Positions 6,265-6,325 of a stretch of DNA of 6,325 nt are shown here, piece after piece (position 1 is the stretch's first letter; the number at the start of each line of letters is the position of its first letter). The notes beneath the pieces were generated by a model. It worked only from the letters and a program-made list of their open reading frames with translations. It made no database searches and was not told the origin of the DNA. Source of the stretch: Bryobacteraceae bacterium (lineage in GTDB: Bacteria > Acidobacteriota > Terriglobia > Bryobacterales > Bryobacteraceae); assembly GCA_947456995.1 (NCBI GenBank), contig CANGVB010000227.1, positions 1 through 6,325 of the forward strand, written 5' to 3'. The position numbers were made by a program, and so were the translations under genes.

Positions 6265-6325
6265 CAGGCCACCTCTACCTTTGCTGCCCGGTTGAGTTCG
6301 GGGAGGCTCAGTTGCTTATGAAACA
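6264..6325 (-). CDS. 3' end of upstream gene, probably the ABC transporter ATPase
   Basis: Only the last 19 codons and the stop lie in the window. The frame reads FHKQLSLPELNRAAKVEVA and ends in TGA at 6266-6264, whose A starts the permease ATG. The TGATG overlap shows that both genes are in one operon. FtsX/MacB permeases of this size are commonly preceded by their LolD-like ATPase gene, so that identity is the likeliest, but the 19 residues contain no ATPase motif and cannot prove it. Confidence 0.55.
   Translation of the reverse strand, partial: FHKQLSLPELNRAAKVEVA
6269..6275 (-). promoter_or_regulatory. Ribosome binding site of the permease gene
   Basis: On the minus strand GAGGTGG lies four bases before the ATG at 6264, inside the end of the upstream coding frame. 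It is a good Shine-Dalgarno match, so the permease can be initiated independently as well as by coupling through the TGATG overlap. Confidence 0.6.

Overview
The window looks like chromosomal DNA of moderately high GC from a soil-type bacterium. I infer Acidobacteriota, perhaps close to Solibacter/Bryobacter, because three gene types common there occur together: a secreted NHL-repeat beta-propeller with GDGG motifs, a PF07638-type ECF sigma factor, and a transmembrane Ser/Thr kinase with a C-terminal TPR array. This placement rests on protein style, not on a marker gene. I see no rRNA, tRNA, CRISPR array, insertion sequence or phage gene.

Layout. Positions 1-962 (minus strand) hold the first 320 codons of a secreted NHL-repeat protein that continues beyond the left edge. 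A 98-bp divergent intergenic region (963-1060) separates it from a plus-strand run of five closely spaced genes: an ECF sigma factor (1061-1585), a Ser/Thr kinase-TPR protein (1595-3982), a DoxX-like membrane protein (4002-4385) and a VapB/VapC toxin-antitoxin pair (4413-4628 and 4628-5005). The gaps are 9, 19, 27 and -1 bp, so one transcript could cover the whole run, although vapBC may have its own promoter. The right end is a minus-strand ABC exporter unit: the last codons of an upstream gene, probably the ATPase (6264-6325), overlap by one base an FtsX/MacB-type permease (5002-6264). The permease converges on vapC, and the two stop codons share the palindrome CTAG.

How the genes fit together. 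The sigma factor and kinase form a recognisable signalling module with no anti-sigma gene. In related ECF-kinase pairs the sigma factor is activated by phosphorylation. The kinase has a cytoplasmic catalytic domain, one membrane helix and an external TPR sensor region, so a signal outside the membrane could be passed to the sigma factor. The divergent NHL protein and the downstream DoxX protein are natural candidates for regulated or functionally linked genes, but only position supports this. The most notable sequence features are a kinase C-lobe that appears to lack the usual helix-G region, a threonine in the sigma region-2 motif where other ECF factors carry acidic residues, and the shared-stop overlap of vapC with the permease gene. 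I found no clearly undescribed system; the sigma-kinase module with its shortened kinase is the best candidate for follow-up.
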